From Lachnospiraceae bacterium (GTDB taxonomy: Bacteria > Bacillota > Clostridia > Lachnospirales > Lachnospiraceae): a DNA stretch of 34,370 nucleotides. The position numbers were made by a program, and so were the translations under genes. Positions 26,347 to 34,370 of this stretch are shown here, in pieces (within the stretch, counting starts at the first letter, position 1; every line of letters begins with the position of its first letter). Under the pieces are notes generated by a model. That model had not been told where the DNA came from and searched no databases. It saw only the letters and a list, made by a program, of their open reading frames with translations. The stretch covers positions 1 to 34,370 of the forward strand of contig CABJAM010000019.1 of NCBI GenBank assembly GCA_902363555.1, written 5' to 3'.

Positions 26347-26373
26347 GGGGAAAGCCGGACTTTGGCTTTCCCC
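26347..26373 (+). repeat. Intercistronic hairpin before the GH2 gene
   Basis: GGGGAAAGCC (26347-26356) and GGCTTTCCCC (26364-26373) make a perfect 10-bp stem with a seven-base loop. The T-run after it is poor, so partial termination or RNA processing is more likely than a full stop. Confidence 0.6.
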
Positions 26374-26397
26374 TGTCTTGCGAATGGAGGGTTACAT

Positions 26398-28863
26398 ATG
26401 TTAAAACAGGATTTTAACCAGGATTGGATTTTTACAAAGGAAGATAAAACGGCTCAGCCGTGTAAGGTGACGCTGCCCCACGACGCCATGATCTGTGAAG
26501 CGCGTGGTGAACAGGTGATCACAGGCGCAGCAGGCGGATATTTCCCGGGCGGCAACTATACGTATACGAAAAAATTCATGGTTCCGGAGGAAGACGGGGG
26601 CCGGCAGTGGCTGGTGGAATTTGAGGGGGCTTATCTGGACAGCTATGTCTATCTGAATAAATGTTTCGTGATGTCCAATCACAGCGGCCACCGGGCATTT
26701 ACTGCCGACCTGAGCCCATATCTGGAGTTTGGAAAGGAAAATGTGCTGGAGGTTCAGGTGAAAAATGATACAGTGCCCAATGTCCGCTGGTACAGCGGAA
26801 GCGGCCTTTACCGTCCGGTATGGCTTTATAAAGCCGGCGATGTACATATTCCTATAAATGGCGTACGCATTACCACCCCGGATGTGGAGAGGGATGTGTC
26901 AAAGGTCGTCGTAACCGTAGCTATCGAAAACAGGCTGCGCCGGACACAAAAAATACGACTGGCGGTTTGCCTTAAAGACGCGGACGGAGCGACAGCCAGC
27001 AGCGAAAATTATCCGGTCACGCTGTTTCCGGAGGAATCACCAGTCATTACGGTTCCTCTTTATGTCAGGGATGCGCGGCTATGGTCACTGGATGATCCAT
27101 ATTTATATACGTGTGAAGTTCAGCTTTTGGACGATGAGCGCGTGATGGACGAGACCGTGGAGCATTTTGGCATCCGGCGCGTCCAGATTGATCCTGTAAA
27201 AGGACTGAGACTTAATGGAGAGCGTATCCAGCTTAAGGGGAGCTGTATCCATCAGGACCACGGAATTATTGGAAACGCCGACTTTGCAGACGCCCAGGAG
27301 CGGAAAGTCCGGCTGAGCAAAGCCGCCGGTTTTAACGCCCTGCGGATCGCCCATCAGAGCGCATCCAGAGCGCTGCTTGAGGCCTGCGATAAATATGGCG
27401 TACTTCTCATGGAAGAAAGCTTTGACCAATGGCACCAGTCAAAAGTAACTCACGATTTTTCCCGCCGGTTTGACGCTCAGTGGGAGCAGGAAGTGGAAGC
27501 CATTGTGGCAAAGGACTATAATCACCCGTCGGTCATCATGTATTCCATCGGGAATGAGATCCTGGAACTGGGGCGTCCGGATGGCATACGCATGAGTCGG
27601 CGGCTTTCCGAAAAATTCCGTCAACTGGACCCTTACCGCGCAGTGACCAATGCTGTGAATGGCGGGATGACTCTGGAAGGAAGAATGTTTGAAATTTTAA
27701 TGGATATGGGTGTATTATCCCAGGAGCAGGCCGCAGATATGGGTAAACTGCTTAAAGGCGAGAGCCTGGATGGAGATGAGGGAAAGATGGATATTAATGA
27801 CCTTATGACCATATTTGCAAAACATATGAATGCTATTGTTGCCCACAGGTTCGTTTCGGAAAATGTGGAGGAAGTATTTTCCCACCTGGATGTGTGCGGA
27901 TATAATTATATGATGGCGCGCTATGAAGGGGATATGGCAAATCATCCCAACCGTATTATTCTTGGCTCTGAGACGAACCCGCCAAAGATCGACAAGCTCT
28001 GGGCTTATACAAAGGAATATCCGGCATGTCTGGGTGATTTTACATGGACGGGCTGGGATTATATCGGAGAATCCGGCATAGGTATTACAAGATATAATGA
28101 GAAAAAGGCTTTTGGCGAGGATTATCCGGTTTATCTGGCTTACTGCGGCGATATGGATATTACCGGGTTTCGGATGCCTGTCAGCTATTATCGGGAAATT
28201 GTTTTTGGGCTGCGGAAAGCGCCTTATCTGTCCGTGCAGGCCCCGGTCCATTTTGAGGATGAAACATCAAATTCTCCGTGGGCGATCCCGGAAACTCTGG
28301 AGAGCTGGACATGGGCGGGGAACGAAGGAAAACCGGTGAAGGTAACTGTCTTTTCGGCCAGCAGCGAAGTGGCGCTGTTTTGTAATGACGAGGAGGTCGG
28401 GCGCGCAGCCTGTGGCGAATCCTGCGGTTATAAGGCGGTTATTGAGACGGTTTACTGTCCGGGAGAGCTTTGCGTTGTGGGATACACCAATGGAAAAGAG
28501 GATGGAAGATTTTCTATACGGACCGCAAAACCTGAAGTGCAGATCAAATCCGGGCTTACTAAAACAACGCTTTCGTCGGATGGCAGTGATCTGAGCTATC
28601 TGACGATTGAAGTCACAGATAAAACCGGAACCGTCCACTGTGAAAGCGAACGGAAAATATCGCTGGAGCTGGAAGGCGGGATTAAACTTTTGGGATTTGG
28701 AAGTGCTGACCCTTACAGCAGGGAGAATTTTTATGATAGCTGCCGTACGACGTGGCATGGACGGGCGCTGGCGGCAATCCGAGGATGCGCCGCCGGACCG
28801 GCAGCGGTGATCATATCAGCGGAAGGCTGTGAGCCTGTGCGGATGGAGGTGGAAATTGTTTAG
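26398..28863 (+). CDS. GH2 family glycosidase (beta-galactosidase/beta-glucuronidase type)
   Basis: 821 residues. N-terminal sugar-binding and Ig-like domains (FNQDWIFTKED, LPHDAMI, WYSGSGLYRPVWL) precede the TIM barrel. The acid/base is probably Glu387 (YSIGNEI) and the nucleophile Glu525 (LGSETNPP). A C-terminal region from about 640 carries Big/DUF4982-like beta domains. No signal peptide is seen, so it acts in the cytoplasm on imported glycosides. ATG 26398 follows GGAGGG; upstream in-frame codons from 26362 lack a ribosome site. It ends the isomerase operon, and its stop codon falls inside the next operator region. Confidence 0.87.
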   Translation: MLKQDFNQDWIFTKEDKTAQPCKVTLPHDAMICEARGEQVITGAAGGYFPGGNYTYTKKFMVPEEDGGRQWLVEFEGAYLDSYVYLNKCFVMSNHSGHRAFTADLSPYLEFGKENVLEVQVKNDTVPNVRWYSGSGLYRPVWLYKAGDVHIPINGVRITTPDVERDVSKVVVTVAIENRLRRTQKIRLAVCLKDADGATASSENYPVTLFPEESPVITVPLYVRDARLWSLDDPYLYTCEVQLLDDERVMDETVEHFGIRRVQIDPVKGLRLNGERIQLKGSCIHQDHGIIGNADFADAQERKVRLSKAAGFNALRIAHQSASRALLEACDKYGVLLMEESFDQWHQSKVTHDFSRRFDAQWEQEVEAIVAKDYNHPSVIMYSIGNEILELGRPDGIRMSRRLSEKFRQLDPYRAVTNAVNGGMTLEGRMFEILMDMGVLSQEQAADMGKLLKGESLDGDEGKMDINDLMTIFAKHMNAIVAHRFVSENVEEVFSHLDVCGYNYMMARYEGDMANHPNRIILGSETNPPKIDKLWAYTKEYPACLGDFTWTGWDYIGESGIGITRYNEKKAFGEDYPVYLAYCGDMDITGFRMPVSYYREIVFGLRKAPYLSVQAPVHFEDETSNSPWAIPETLESWTWAGNEGKPVKVTVFSASSEVALFCNDEEVGRAACGESCGYKAVIETVYCPGELCVVGYTNGKEDGRFSIRTAKPEVQIKSGLTKTTLSSDGSDLSYLTIEVTDKTGTVHCESERKISLELEGGIKLLGFGSADPYSRENFYDSCRTTWHGRALAAIRGCAAGPAAVIISAEGCEPVRMEVEIV

Positions 28864-28912
28864 GTTTAGGTAGGATTTGTTTAGTGAAAATGTCAGTTTT
28901 ATTTGGTATACT
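28851..28912 (+). promoter_or_regulatory. Predicted YesN-type operator and promoter of the second kinase/regulator operon (subclass 2)
   Basis: TTGTTTAG appears at 28856 and 28877, 21 bases apart. The inner half-site GGATTTGT starts at 28873 and the -10 box TATACT is at 28907-28912, 34 bases later. The second palindrome arm is degenerate here. The site overlaps the end of the GH2 gene and suggests autoregulation of the kinase and regulator. Confidence 0.55.
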
Positions 28913-28965
28913 ATTCATATGACGCGAACTGCCGGCTGGCTTAAATTATTGGGGTGGGGGAGTAT

Positions 28966-30747
28966 ATGAAATTTAAAGGTAAAATTACAAGGCATTTAAC
29001 CGTAAAACTGATTTTTATATCATTTATGGTCATTATACCCGTGAATATCATTGCGGTGATACTCGTATCCGCCGTTTCGGATTCCTATGTGGAGCGTTTG
29101 ACCGATTCCTATCGGAATCAGCTAAAGCTTTATTCGCTGAGTATTAACCGGGATCTGGATACGATGAATAACCAGCTAAAGGCTTTTTTGAGTATGGACA
29201 GCTTTGCTGAGCTGACACTGGACAGCGATACGGACTCCACGGTACGCCAGGTCCGCCTGAACAACAGGATCAGTGAAATCCGGTCGGCCAGCACACTTTG
29301 GGGGATGAGCTATACGTGGGACCCCGGCAAGGGGATCATAAGCCTTTCTTCCCTGTCCAAGGATACCACTGGAGATAAGCAAAAAGAGATTTTGGAGCTG
29401 CTTTATCAGCGGACCCGCAAGGAGGGCATCGGTGCCTATGATGAGCTGATCCAGGTGGACGGCGACGCTTATTTTGTACAGCATTATGACTTTCAGATGT
29501 TTTCCTTCGGGTTCCTTTTCAGTGCGGATTACATCATGGAGAGTTATTATAATAGCGGGCATATTGGCCATGACCTGCTGTTCCTTTTGGATGCCTCGGG
29601 GAAAACCGAATATGTGTACGACGGTAATTTTTCTGATCCAGAGAATGCTGTGCCGGATGGTTCAAAGGGGGAAATGGAAGAACAGCCGGAGCTGGATTCT
29701 TTCAGAAATAATAAAAAATATATCGTGATCGAAGAAAAGCTCGATGGATTTGGATATACGATGGTGCAGGTCATTGCCCGGAACAGTATGACCCAGTCCA
29801 TGCCGGTATTTATCACAGGGCTGGGCGTTCTGGCCGCCGTCAGCTTTCTCGCACTGCCGCTCCTGGCCTATTTTATCATGCGCTGGGTGATCAAGCCGAT
29901 GTGGCGGCTGAGGCTTGGAATGATCGAGATCGAGGAAGGCAACCTGGATTTCCAATTGGATGATCCCAACGATACGTGGCAGATGGAATATATTTATTCG
30001 GCATTCAATCATATGGTGGATGAGATCCGTGAGCTGACCATCGAGTCCTACGAAAAGGATATTGAGCGGCTCCAGACCGACGCCATCAATATGCGGCTGC
30101 AGGTGAATCCTCATATGCTGTTGAATTTCCTCAATACGATCTACAGCCTTTCCCAGGCCGGGAAAAACTCGGAGGTCAGCGAATTTACACTGCTGCTTGT
30201 GAAATATTTCCGTTACGTTCTTCGGCAGGATGAGGCTCTGGTGACGGTAAAGGAGGAAGTGGATTTCGTTTTGGAGTATTTGAAGCTGCAAAAGATCCGC
30301 TTTCCGGAAAGTTACGTCAGTGTGTATTCCATCGATGATAACGCATTTAATGTAAAAATACCGCAGCTTCTCATCCAGAATTTTGTTGAGAACTCTATAA
30401 AATATGGTCTTGTTATGGGAAGTGTTGTGGAAATACTTATAAATATCCACGTGGAAAATGAGCGTCTGGTCCTGTCGATCTGCGATACCGGCAACGGCAT
30501 GCCCGAGGATGTGGTTGAGCGTATCAATCGGGGTGAGATCATTACCAACCGTACCGGAAATCATGTGGGGATATGGAATTGTTTAAGGCGGCTGCGTCTG
30601 TATTATGGTGAGGATTTTAAATTCCGGGTGACAAGTAAGTGCGGCGAGGGTACTCAGGTGTGGATGGAATTGCCGCTGACACCCATGGACCCGGATGCCC
30701 AGTCGGCTGTTGTCTACCGGCTGCACAGAAAGGAGCGGAGTATATGA
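28966..30747 (+). CDS. YesM-like sensor histidine kinase
   Basis: 593 residues. A membrane helix at about 15-38 precedes a large extracellular sensor region of some 230 residues, a second helix near 280-305 and a HAMP domain. His383 in VNPHMLLNFLN is the phosphorylation site. The ATPase part has N box NFVENSIKYGL, G1 box DTGNGMP and GNHVGIWN. ATG 28966 follows GGGGGAG; GTG 28954 is less likely. The stop overlaps the regulator start by four bases (ATGA), so the pair is translationally coupled. It likely senses a carbohydrate or glycoside linked to locus 2. Confidence 0.9.
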   Translation: MKFKGKITRHLTVKLIFISFMVIIPVNIIAVILVSAVSDSYVERLTDSYRNQLKLYSLSINRDLDTMNNQLKAFLSMDSFAELTLDSDTDSTVRQVRLNNRISEIRSASTLWGMSYTWDPGKGIISLSSLSKDTTGDKQKEILELLYQRTRKEGIGAYDELIQVDGDAYFVQHYDFQMFSFGFLFSADYIMESYYNSGHIGHDLLFLLDASGKTEYVYDGNFSDPENAVPDGSKGEMEEQPELDSFRNNKKYIVIEEKLDGFGYTMVQVIARNSMTQSMPVFITGLGVLAAVSFLALPLLAYFIMRWVIKPMWRLRLGMIEIEEGNLDFQLDDPNDTWQMEYIYSAFNHMVDEIRELTIESYEKDIERLQTDAINMRLQVNPHMLLNFLNTIYSLSQAGKNSEVSEFTLLLVKYFRYVLRQDEALVTVKEEVDFVLEYLKLQKIRFPESYVSVYSIDDNAFNVKIPQLLIQNFVENSIKYGLVMGSVVEILINIHVENERLVLSICDTGNGMPEDVVERINRGEIITNRTGNHVGIWNCLRRLRLYYGEDFKFRVTSKCGEGTQVWMELPLTPMDPDAQSAVVYRLHRKERSI

Positions 30748-31538
30748 ACTTATTGATCGTTGATGATGAAGCCATTGCCATTGAAGGGATTAAAGTGAAT
30801 GTCAATTGGGATATGCTGGAATTTGAACATATTTATGAGGCGAACAGTATGCAGCAGGCCATGTCCTTGCTGACGGCCTATGATATTGATATTATGCTCT
30901 GCGACATTGAGATGCCCAATGGCAGCGGCCTGGATCTGATCGAGTGGGTAAATGCTCATTATCCGGAGGTGATCAGTATTATTTTAAGCTGTCACGGTGA
31001 ATTTGATTTTGCAAGACAGGCGGTGAGTCTGGCATGCCTGGACTATATTTTAAAGCCGGCCACGCCGGATGATCTGATGAAGGTGCTGGGGCGGGCGGCG
31101 CAGCAGGTCCATGAGCGGGAAAAGGATGCCCGTTACCGGAAATATGGTGAGGATTATATGTCGCGCCTGGCTGGCGGCGGTGATGAGGATAAGGACGCGG
31201 TGGAGAAGGTCTGCAATTTTATCGCCGACCATGTGGAGGAGGATTTATCTGTGGAAAAACTGGCGGAGCAGGCTTATTTAAATCCGAATTACCTGACCCG
31301 CGTGTTTAAAAAGCGTATCGGGAAAACGGTGACGGAGTATATTACGGAATACCGGCTGCGGCTGGCCGAGGACCTGCTGCGGGATACGAGGCTTTCCATT
31401 ACTATGATTTCTGCAAAGGTGGGATATCAGAATTATACGTATTTTATTAAGCAGTTTAAAAAGTTTACCGGGTATGCGCCGCGGGAGTACCGGCAGAAAT
31501 ATGGGGCGCAGAAGGTGGATGGGATTAAGCTTCGGTGA
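30744..31538 (+). CDS. Compact YesN-like response regulator, receiver plus AraC-type domain
   Basis: 264 residues. The receiver has MNLLIVDDE, Asp54 in LCDIEMPNGSG and Lys in YILKPAT. The AraC helix-turn-helix pair is at about 155-258 (LSVEKLAEQAYLNPNYLTRVFKKR, TMISAKVGYQNYTYFIKQFKKF). It lacks the long middle region of the regulator at 12283, so its receiver and DNA-binding parts are close together. The start is fixed by the overlap with the kinase stop and AGGAGCGG upstream. It is the predicted activator of the subclass 2 sites at 20274, 28851, 31600 and 34173. Confidence 0.92.
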   Translation: MNLLIVDDEAIAIEGIKVNVNWDMLEFEHIYEANSMQQAMSLLTAYDIDIMLCDIEMPNGSGLDLIEWVNAHYPEVISIILSCHGEFDFARQAVSLACLDYILKPATPDDLMKVLGRAAQQVHEREKDARYRKYGEDYMSRLAGGGDEDKDAVEKVCNFIADHVEEDLSVEKLAEQAYLNPNYLTRVFKKRIGKTVTEYITEYRLRLAEDLLRDTRLSITMISAKVGYQNYTYFIKQFKKFTGYAPREYRQKYGAQKVDGIKLR

Positions 31539-31599
31539 GGTCAGGTGCTTTGCGGCGACTCCGCGGCCCGGCGTCAGCCGGGGGCTGATTTAAAATGGA

Positions 31600-31660
31600 C
31601 GGATTTGTTAATATTTAGGTCTGATTTGTTTAATACAAATCCCTCTATATTTAATATAAT
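31600..31660 (+). promoter_or_regulatory. Predicted YesN-type operator and promoter of the GH78 gene (subclass 2)
   Basis: GGATTTGT (31600) lies 22 bases before TGATTTGT (31622). The inner site continues as TTAAT and ACAAATCC, close to the full palindrome. TATAAT is at 31655-31660, 33 bases after the inner half-site start. It follows a GC-rich 6-bp stem at 31567-31582. Confidence 0.7.
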
Positions 31661-31701
31661 GGGTACAGCAATATCGGTAAAGTTTGAAAAGGAGTCGTTA
31701 T

Positions 31702-34083
31702 ATGTACAAATTTAAAAAATCCCGCCCCGTGTGGTGCGGTAATCTTACGAATCAATGGAACCAGTTTGCAGGCTTTTATAAGGAAATAATATTAAATGAA
31801 GCGCAGGAAATCACAATTGCCATAGCGGCCCGCTCTTATTACAGATTGTATGTCAATAATAAGATGCTGGCAAACGGTCCGGCCCGCACCGCTCACGGTT
31901 ACTGCCGTGTGGATGAAATTAAACTGAACGCCTGCGGCGGCGTGAAGATTGCTGTTGAAGTTGCCGCTATGGATAAACCGGGAAAATACAGTAACGACTG
32001 TACACTGGAGCCGGGGTTATTTGCCGCTGAAATAGCAGATAGTTCTGGCCGGGTGCTTACGGCCACCGGTGACGGTTCCTGGGGCTGCCGCGAGCTTACT
32101 TACCGGCGTTCTCTTGTGGAAACGATGAGCCATTGCAGAGGAATTATCGAGTGGTGCGATCTGGATGAGAGCAGCTATAACTGGCGGATGGGAAATGGTG
32201 CGTTTTCATTACCGGTGATCGTGGATGATCCTGTGGAGTTTCTGCCCCGCCGCGCGCCTTATGCGGATTATCATCCGATACCCATGGAGACCGTGGAGGA
32301 TGTATCGGATATGGTGCATACGGATGGTGACGCGGGCCTGATTATGACCATTGCCAAAATCGCAGACCCAGCCTATTACAAAATGATCCCGGAAGAAAAT
32401 ATGTTTCTGGAAAAACTCAAAGACGAAAAGGATGCGGCGTTTACAGGAACTTACAGGCTTTCCAATACATTATCGGCTGGAAAGTGTATTGAGTTGAAGC
32501 CGGGAAATGCTCCGGCCGCGGTAACCTTTGGGCGGGAAAAATCGGAGCTGGGATTTATCGATTTCAATATTACGGTATCAGACCCATGCTGTGTTGATGT
32601 GATTCACAGCGACCATCTCCATTTTACAGGCATCTTAAAGGGCAATACCTATGTTACCCGATATTGTCTTGCACCGGGAAGCTATCATTTGACCACATTT
32701 GAACCGAAGCTGATCCGGTATATTAAGATGATACTGAGAACAAATGGGGAGGTGGCACTGAGCTATCCGGTAATACTGGATGATTCCTATGCGGATTCCC
32801 ATGACTGTTTTTTCTCATGTAATGACGGGGAACTCAATGCGATTTATGAAGCGTCCAGACGCACGCTCCGCCTAAATACATTGGATATTTTTATGGACTG
32901 TCCGGAGCGGGAGCGCGGCGGCTGGCTATGTGATTCCCACTTTATATCGCAGAGCGCATGGCAGATGTTTGGCGACCTTTCCGTCGAGCGGGATTTTCTC
33001 GAAAACTTTATGCTGACAGATGGAAAAAAGAAATGGAAAGGGTTCTTCCCGGAGGTATACCCCGGAAGTAAAGGCAGTGAGGAAGCCGTAGGCATTACCA
33101 CATGGTCCTTCTGGCTTATGACGGAGCTGTACGACTATTATCTGCGTTCCGGAGACCGGGAATTTATCGATGCCAGTGAGGCGCGGGTCAACTGCTTTAT
33201 AAATGGACTTTTATCTCTGCGCGGGAGCAGTGGGCTGCTTGAAGGACTGACGGATCAGTTTGTGGACTGGTCACTTTCCAATAAAGCTTTTAACCTGGAA
33301 CCGATCAATATTCCAAATAATTGTCTGGCAGTGTGTGCTCTGGAAAAGATGGCGCAGCTTTATGACAGGGATGATTGGAAACAGAGTGCAGATGAGATAC
33401 GGGCCATCATCGAAGCGCTGGATCATGGGAATCCTCTTTTTGCCGGGTATGGCGACAGTGCTGTATTTGATAACGGCCGTGTGAGCCGCGGCGGCTGCCT
33501 TACAGAAGCTGGCGCAGCCTATGAGATATGGAGCGGTTTCCACCTTAAGGACAAAAAATATATCCATGATTTTGTAAATACCATGGGTTATTCCCCAAAA
33601 TACCGTTCAAATCCCAACTATGGAAAGGCCAATATATTTATTGGGATGATCGTTCGTTTTGATCTGCTGGCTCGCCTTGGGAAAGTGGATACACTGGTCA
33701 GAGAGATTAAGGATATTTATCTGGAGGAGCTTCGCGACGGCTCCGGTACCTTTTTTGAAAGTTACAATGTGCTTTCCGGATGCCATGGTATCAATGGGCT
33801 TATAGGAACACTCCTTACAAATAAAGTGCTGGGCCTGGGGCAGCCTAGTGAGCTGACAAAATCAGTGAAGATCGCGCCTGCGCCCTGTGGCCTCCGCTGG
33901 GCCAGAGGGGCGGCGAAATGCTCGGACGGTATGATTTTTATGAATTATAAGTCAGATGATGAGGAACATATTCTGGATATAAGTCTTCAGATTCCCGATG
34001 GGTGGCAGTATGAACTGGCTATTCCGTTTGAGCTTTGTGGATGGAAGATTTTGCTTAATGGACAAGTCATTGCCAATGACTGA
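31702..34083 (+). CDS. GH78-like alpha-L-rhamnosidase
   Basis: 793 residues. N-terminal beta-sandwich domains precede an (alpha/alpha)6 barrel. The catalytic motif MDCPERERGGWLCD gives Asp399, Glu404 and Asp411, with the same spacing (0, +5, +12) as the acidic residues of the GH78 motif DCPxREExxGWTGD. The GWTGD end is changed to GWLCD. No signal peptide is visible, so it acts inside the cell on imported rhamnosides. The start at 31702 follows AAAGGAG, behind a subclass 2 promoter. The last part of the protein is a beta domain. Specificity could differ from plain alpha-L-rhamnosides. Confidence 0.82.
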   Translation: MYKFKKSRPVWCGNLTNQWNQFAGFYKEIILNEAQEITIAIAARSYYRLYVNNKMLANGPARTAHGYCRVDEIKLNACGGVKIAVEVAAMDKPGKYSNDCTLEPGLFAAEIADSSGRVLTATGDGSWGCRELTYRRSLVETMSHCRGIIEWCDLDESSYNWRMGNGAFSLPVIVDDPVEFLPRRAPYADYHPIPMETVEDVSDMVHTDGDAGLIMTIAKIADPAYYKMIPEENMFLEKLKDEKDAAFTGTYRLSNTLSAGKCIELKPGNAPAAVTFGREKSELGFIDFNITVSDPCCVDVIHSDHLHFTGILKGNTYVTRYCLAPGSYHLTTFEPKLIRYIKMILRTNGEVALSYPVILDDSYADSHDCFFSCNDGELNAIYEASRRTLRLNTLDIFMDCPERERGGWLCDSHFISQSAWQMFGDLSVERDFLENFMLTDGKKKWKGFFPEVYPGSKGSEEAVGITTWSFWLMTELYDYYLRSGDREFIDASEARVNCFINGLLSLRGSSGLLEGLTDQFVDWSLSNKAFNLEPINIPNNCLAVCALEKMAQLYDRDDWKQSADEIRAIIEALDHGNPLFAGYGDSAVFDNGRVSRGGCLTEAGAAYEIWSGFHLKDKKYIHDFVNTMGYSPKYRSNPNYGKANIFIGMIVRFDLLARLGKVDTLVREIKDIYLEELRDGSGTFFESYNVLSGCHGINGLIGTLLTNKVLGLGQPSELTKSVKIAPAPCGLRWARGAAKCSDGMIFMNYKSDDEEHILDISLQIPDGWQYELAIPFELCGWKILLNGQVIAND

Positions 34084-34105
34084 AACGGTTTAAGGAGGAG
34101 CCCCG

Positions 34106-34231
34106 GTGCGGATGACCGGACTGTATTATCAGACCGGCCCTGTGATAGAAATTCGGTTAAAACAAATAGGGCGATTTTGTTCATGTTTTGGTAGGATTTG
34201 TTTAGTACAAATCCTGCCATATTTTATATAA
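34106..34231 (+). CDS. Short possible leader ORF or gene remnant after GH78
   Basis: AAGGAGGAG (34092-34100) precedes GTG 34106 and ATG 34112 in one frame. The frame encodes 41 residues beginning MRMTGLYYQTGPVIEI and ends TAA at 34229-34231, within the -10 box of the next promoter. It may be the remnant of a following gene cut short by the operator sequence, a leader peptide, or chance. I do not recognise it. Confidence 0.3.
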   Translation: MRMTGLYYQTGPVIEIRLKQIGRFCSCFGRICLVQILPYFI

Positions 34232-34232
34232 T
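34173..34232 (+). promoter_or_regulatory. Predicted YesN-type operator and promoter for a gene beyond the window (subclass 2)
   Basis: The inner site is a perfect palindrome, GGATTTGT-N5-ACAAATCC (34194-34214). TTGTTCA sits 21 bases upstream of the TTGTTTA core. TATAAT is at 34227-34232, 33 bases after the start of the inner half-site. It nearly repeats the esterase promoter, so a further locus 2 gene probably follows. Confidence 0.7.
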
Positions 34233-34370
34233 GAGTTCAACACCAATAATCTTGTAAGCTTGGATGTCAAAAAGGTAGTGTCAAGTGATTTATGAAAAAC
34301 TGAGTCAAAGAAAAACGGCTCAAAAGAACCTTGAAAATTGCAGATATTGATGATTTAGACCTTTGGGCTT
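34233..34370. other. Unassigned end of window
   Basis: No credible gene or RNA is seen. After the last promoter the sequence is AT-rich. TGTCAAG at about 34278 might hint at a mobile element end, but no partner repeat is available in the window. Confidence 0.3.

Noticed and set aside
34116..34137. Terminator after the GH78 gene
   Set aside because: The stem is only seven pairs with a central A-A mismatch and no T-tract follows.
1..34370. CRISPR array, tRNA or rRNA genes
   Set aside because: No regular repeat-spacer pattern, cloverleaf or conserved rRNA segment was noticed on reading; the only tandem repeats are the short ones at 12-99.

Overview
The window looks like a piece of a gut-type Clostridia (Lachnospiraceae-like) genome. 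This is inferred from the gene families (LplA/B/C-type sugar ABC transporter without its own ATPase, YesM/YesN two-component systems, cytoplasmic glycosidases, a degraded AAA/DUF1703-like ATPase typical of gut anaerobes) and from strong AGGAGG-type ribosome binding sites. No rRNA, tRNA or CRISPR array was seen.

Layout. (1) 1-340: edge with tandem GTTGCATTTA repeats, possibly the end of a neighbouring mobile element. (2) 341-4062: a four-gene redox operon (lipoprotein flavodoxin; lipoprotein SUMF1-flavodoxin fusion; carboxymuconolactone decarboxylase-like protein; DUF4405-like membrane protein) closed by a clear intrinsic terminator. (3) 4082-15119: sugar or glycoside locus 1, with two permeases, a solute-binding lipoprotein, a Gfo/Idh/MocA oxidoreductase, an FAH-fold protein, a TIM-barrel isomerase/epimerase, a YesM-like kinase, a YesN-like regulator and a second Gfo/Idh/MocA oxidoreductase. 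(4) 15127-17004: a nested insertion, in which a 1708-bp IS4-family element with 19-bp inverted repeats and a 9-bp target duplication sits inside a roughly 145-bp MITE-like element flanked by CATTTAGC. (5) 17164-18054: a decayed AAA ATPase pseudogene. (6) 18157-20265: divergent TetR regulator and MATE exporter. (7) 20274-34370: glycoside locus 2, with an HSL-type esterase, a GNAT enzyme, a divergent AraC regulator, a xylose-isomerase-like enzyme, a PfkB kinase, a class II aldolase, a GH2 glycosidase, a second YesM/YesN pair and a GH78-like rhamnosidase.

How it works together (inference). Glycosides are captured by the lipoprotein and imported intact. None of the esterase, GH2 and GH78 enzymes has a visible signal peptide, so they would act in the cytoplasm. 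The released sugars or oxidised glycosides then feed two pathways: an oxidoreductase/FAH/TIM-barrel cassette in locus 1, and an isomerase-kinase-aldolase route in locus 2.

The strongest unlisted signal is a family of six phase-locked promoter/operator elements. Each carries a GGATTT-like half-site whose start lies 33-34 bases upstream of the first base of a TATAAT-like -10 box, with a second related half-site 21-22 bases further upstream. Two sequence subclasses (4082 and 13861; 20274, 28851, 31600 and 34173) map onto the two YesN-type regulators, which lets a two-branch regulon be drawn from sequence alone.
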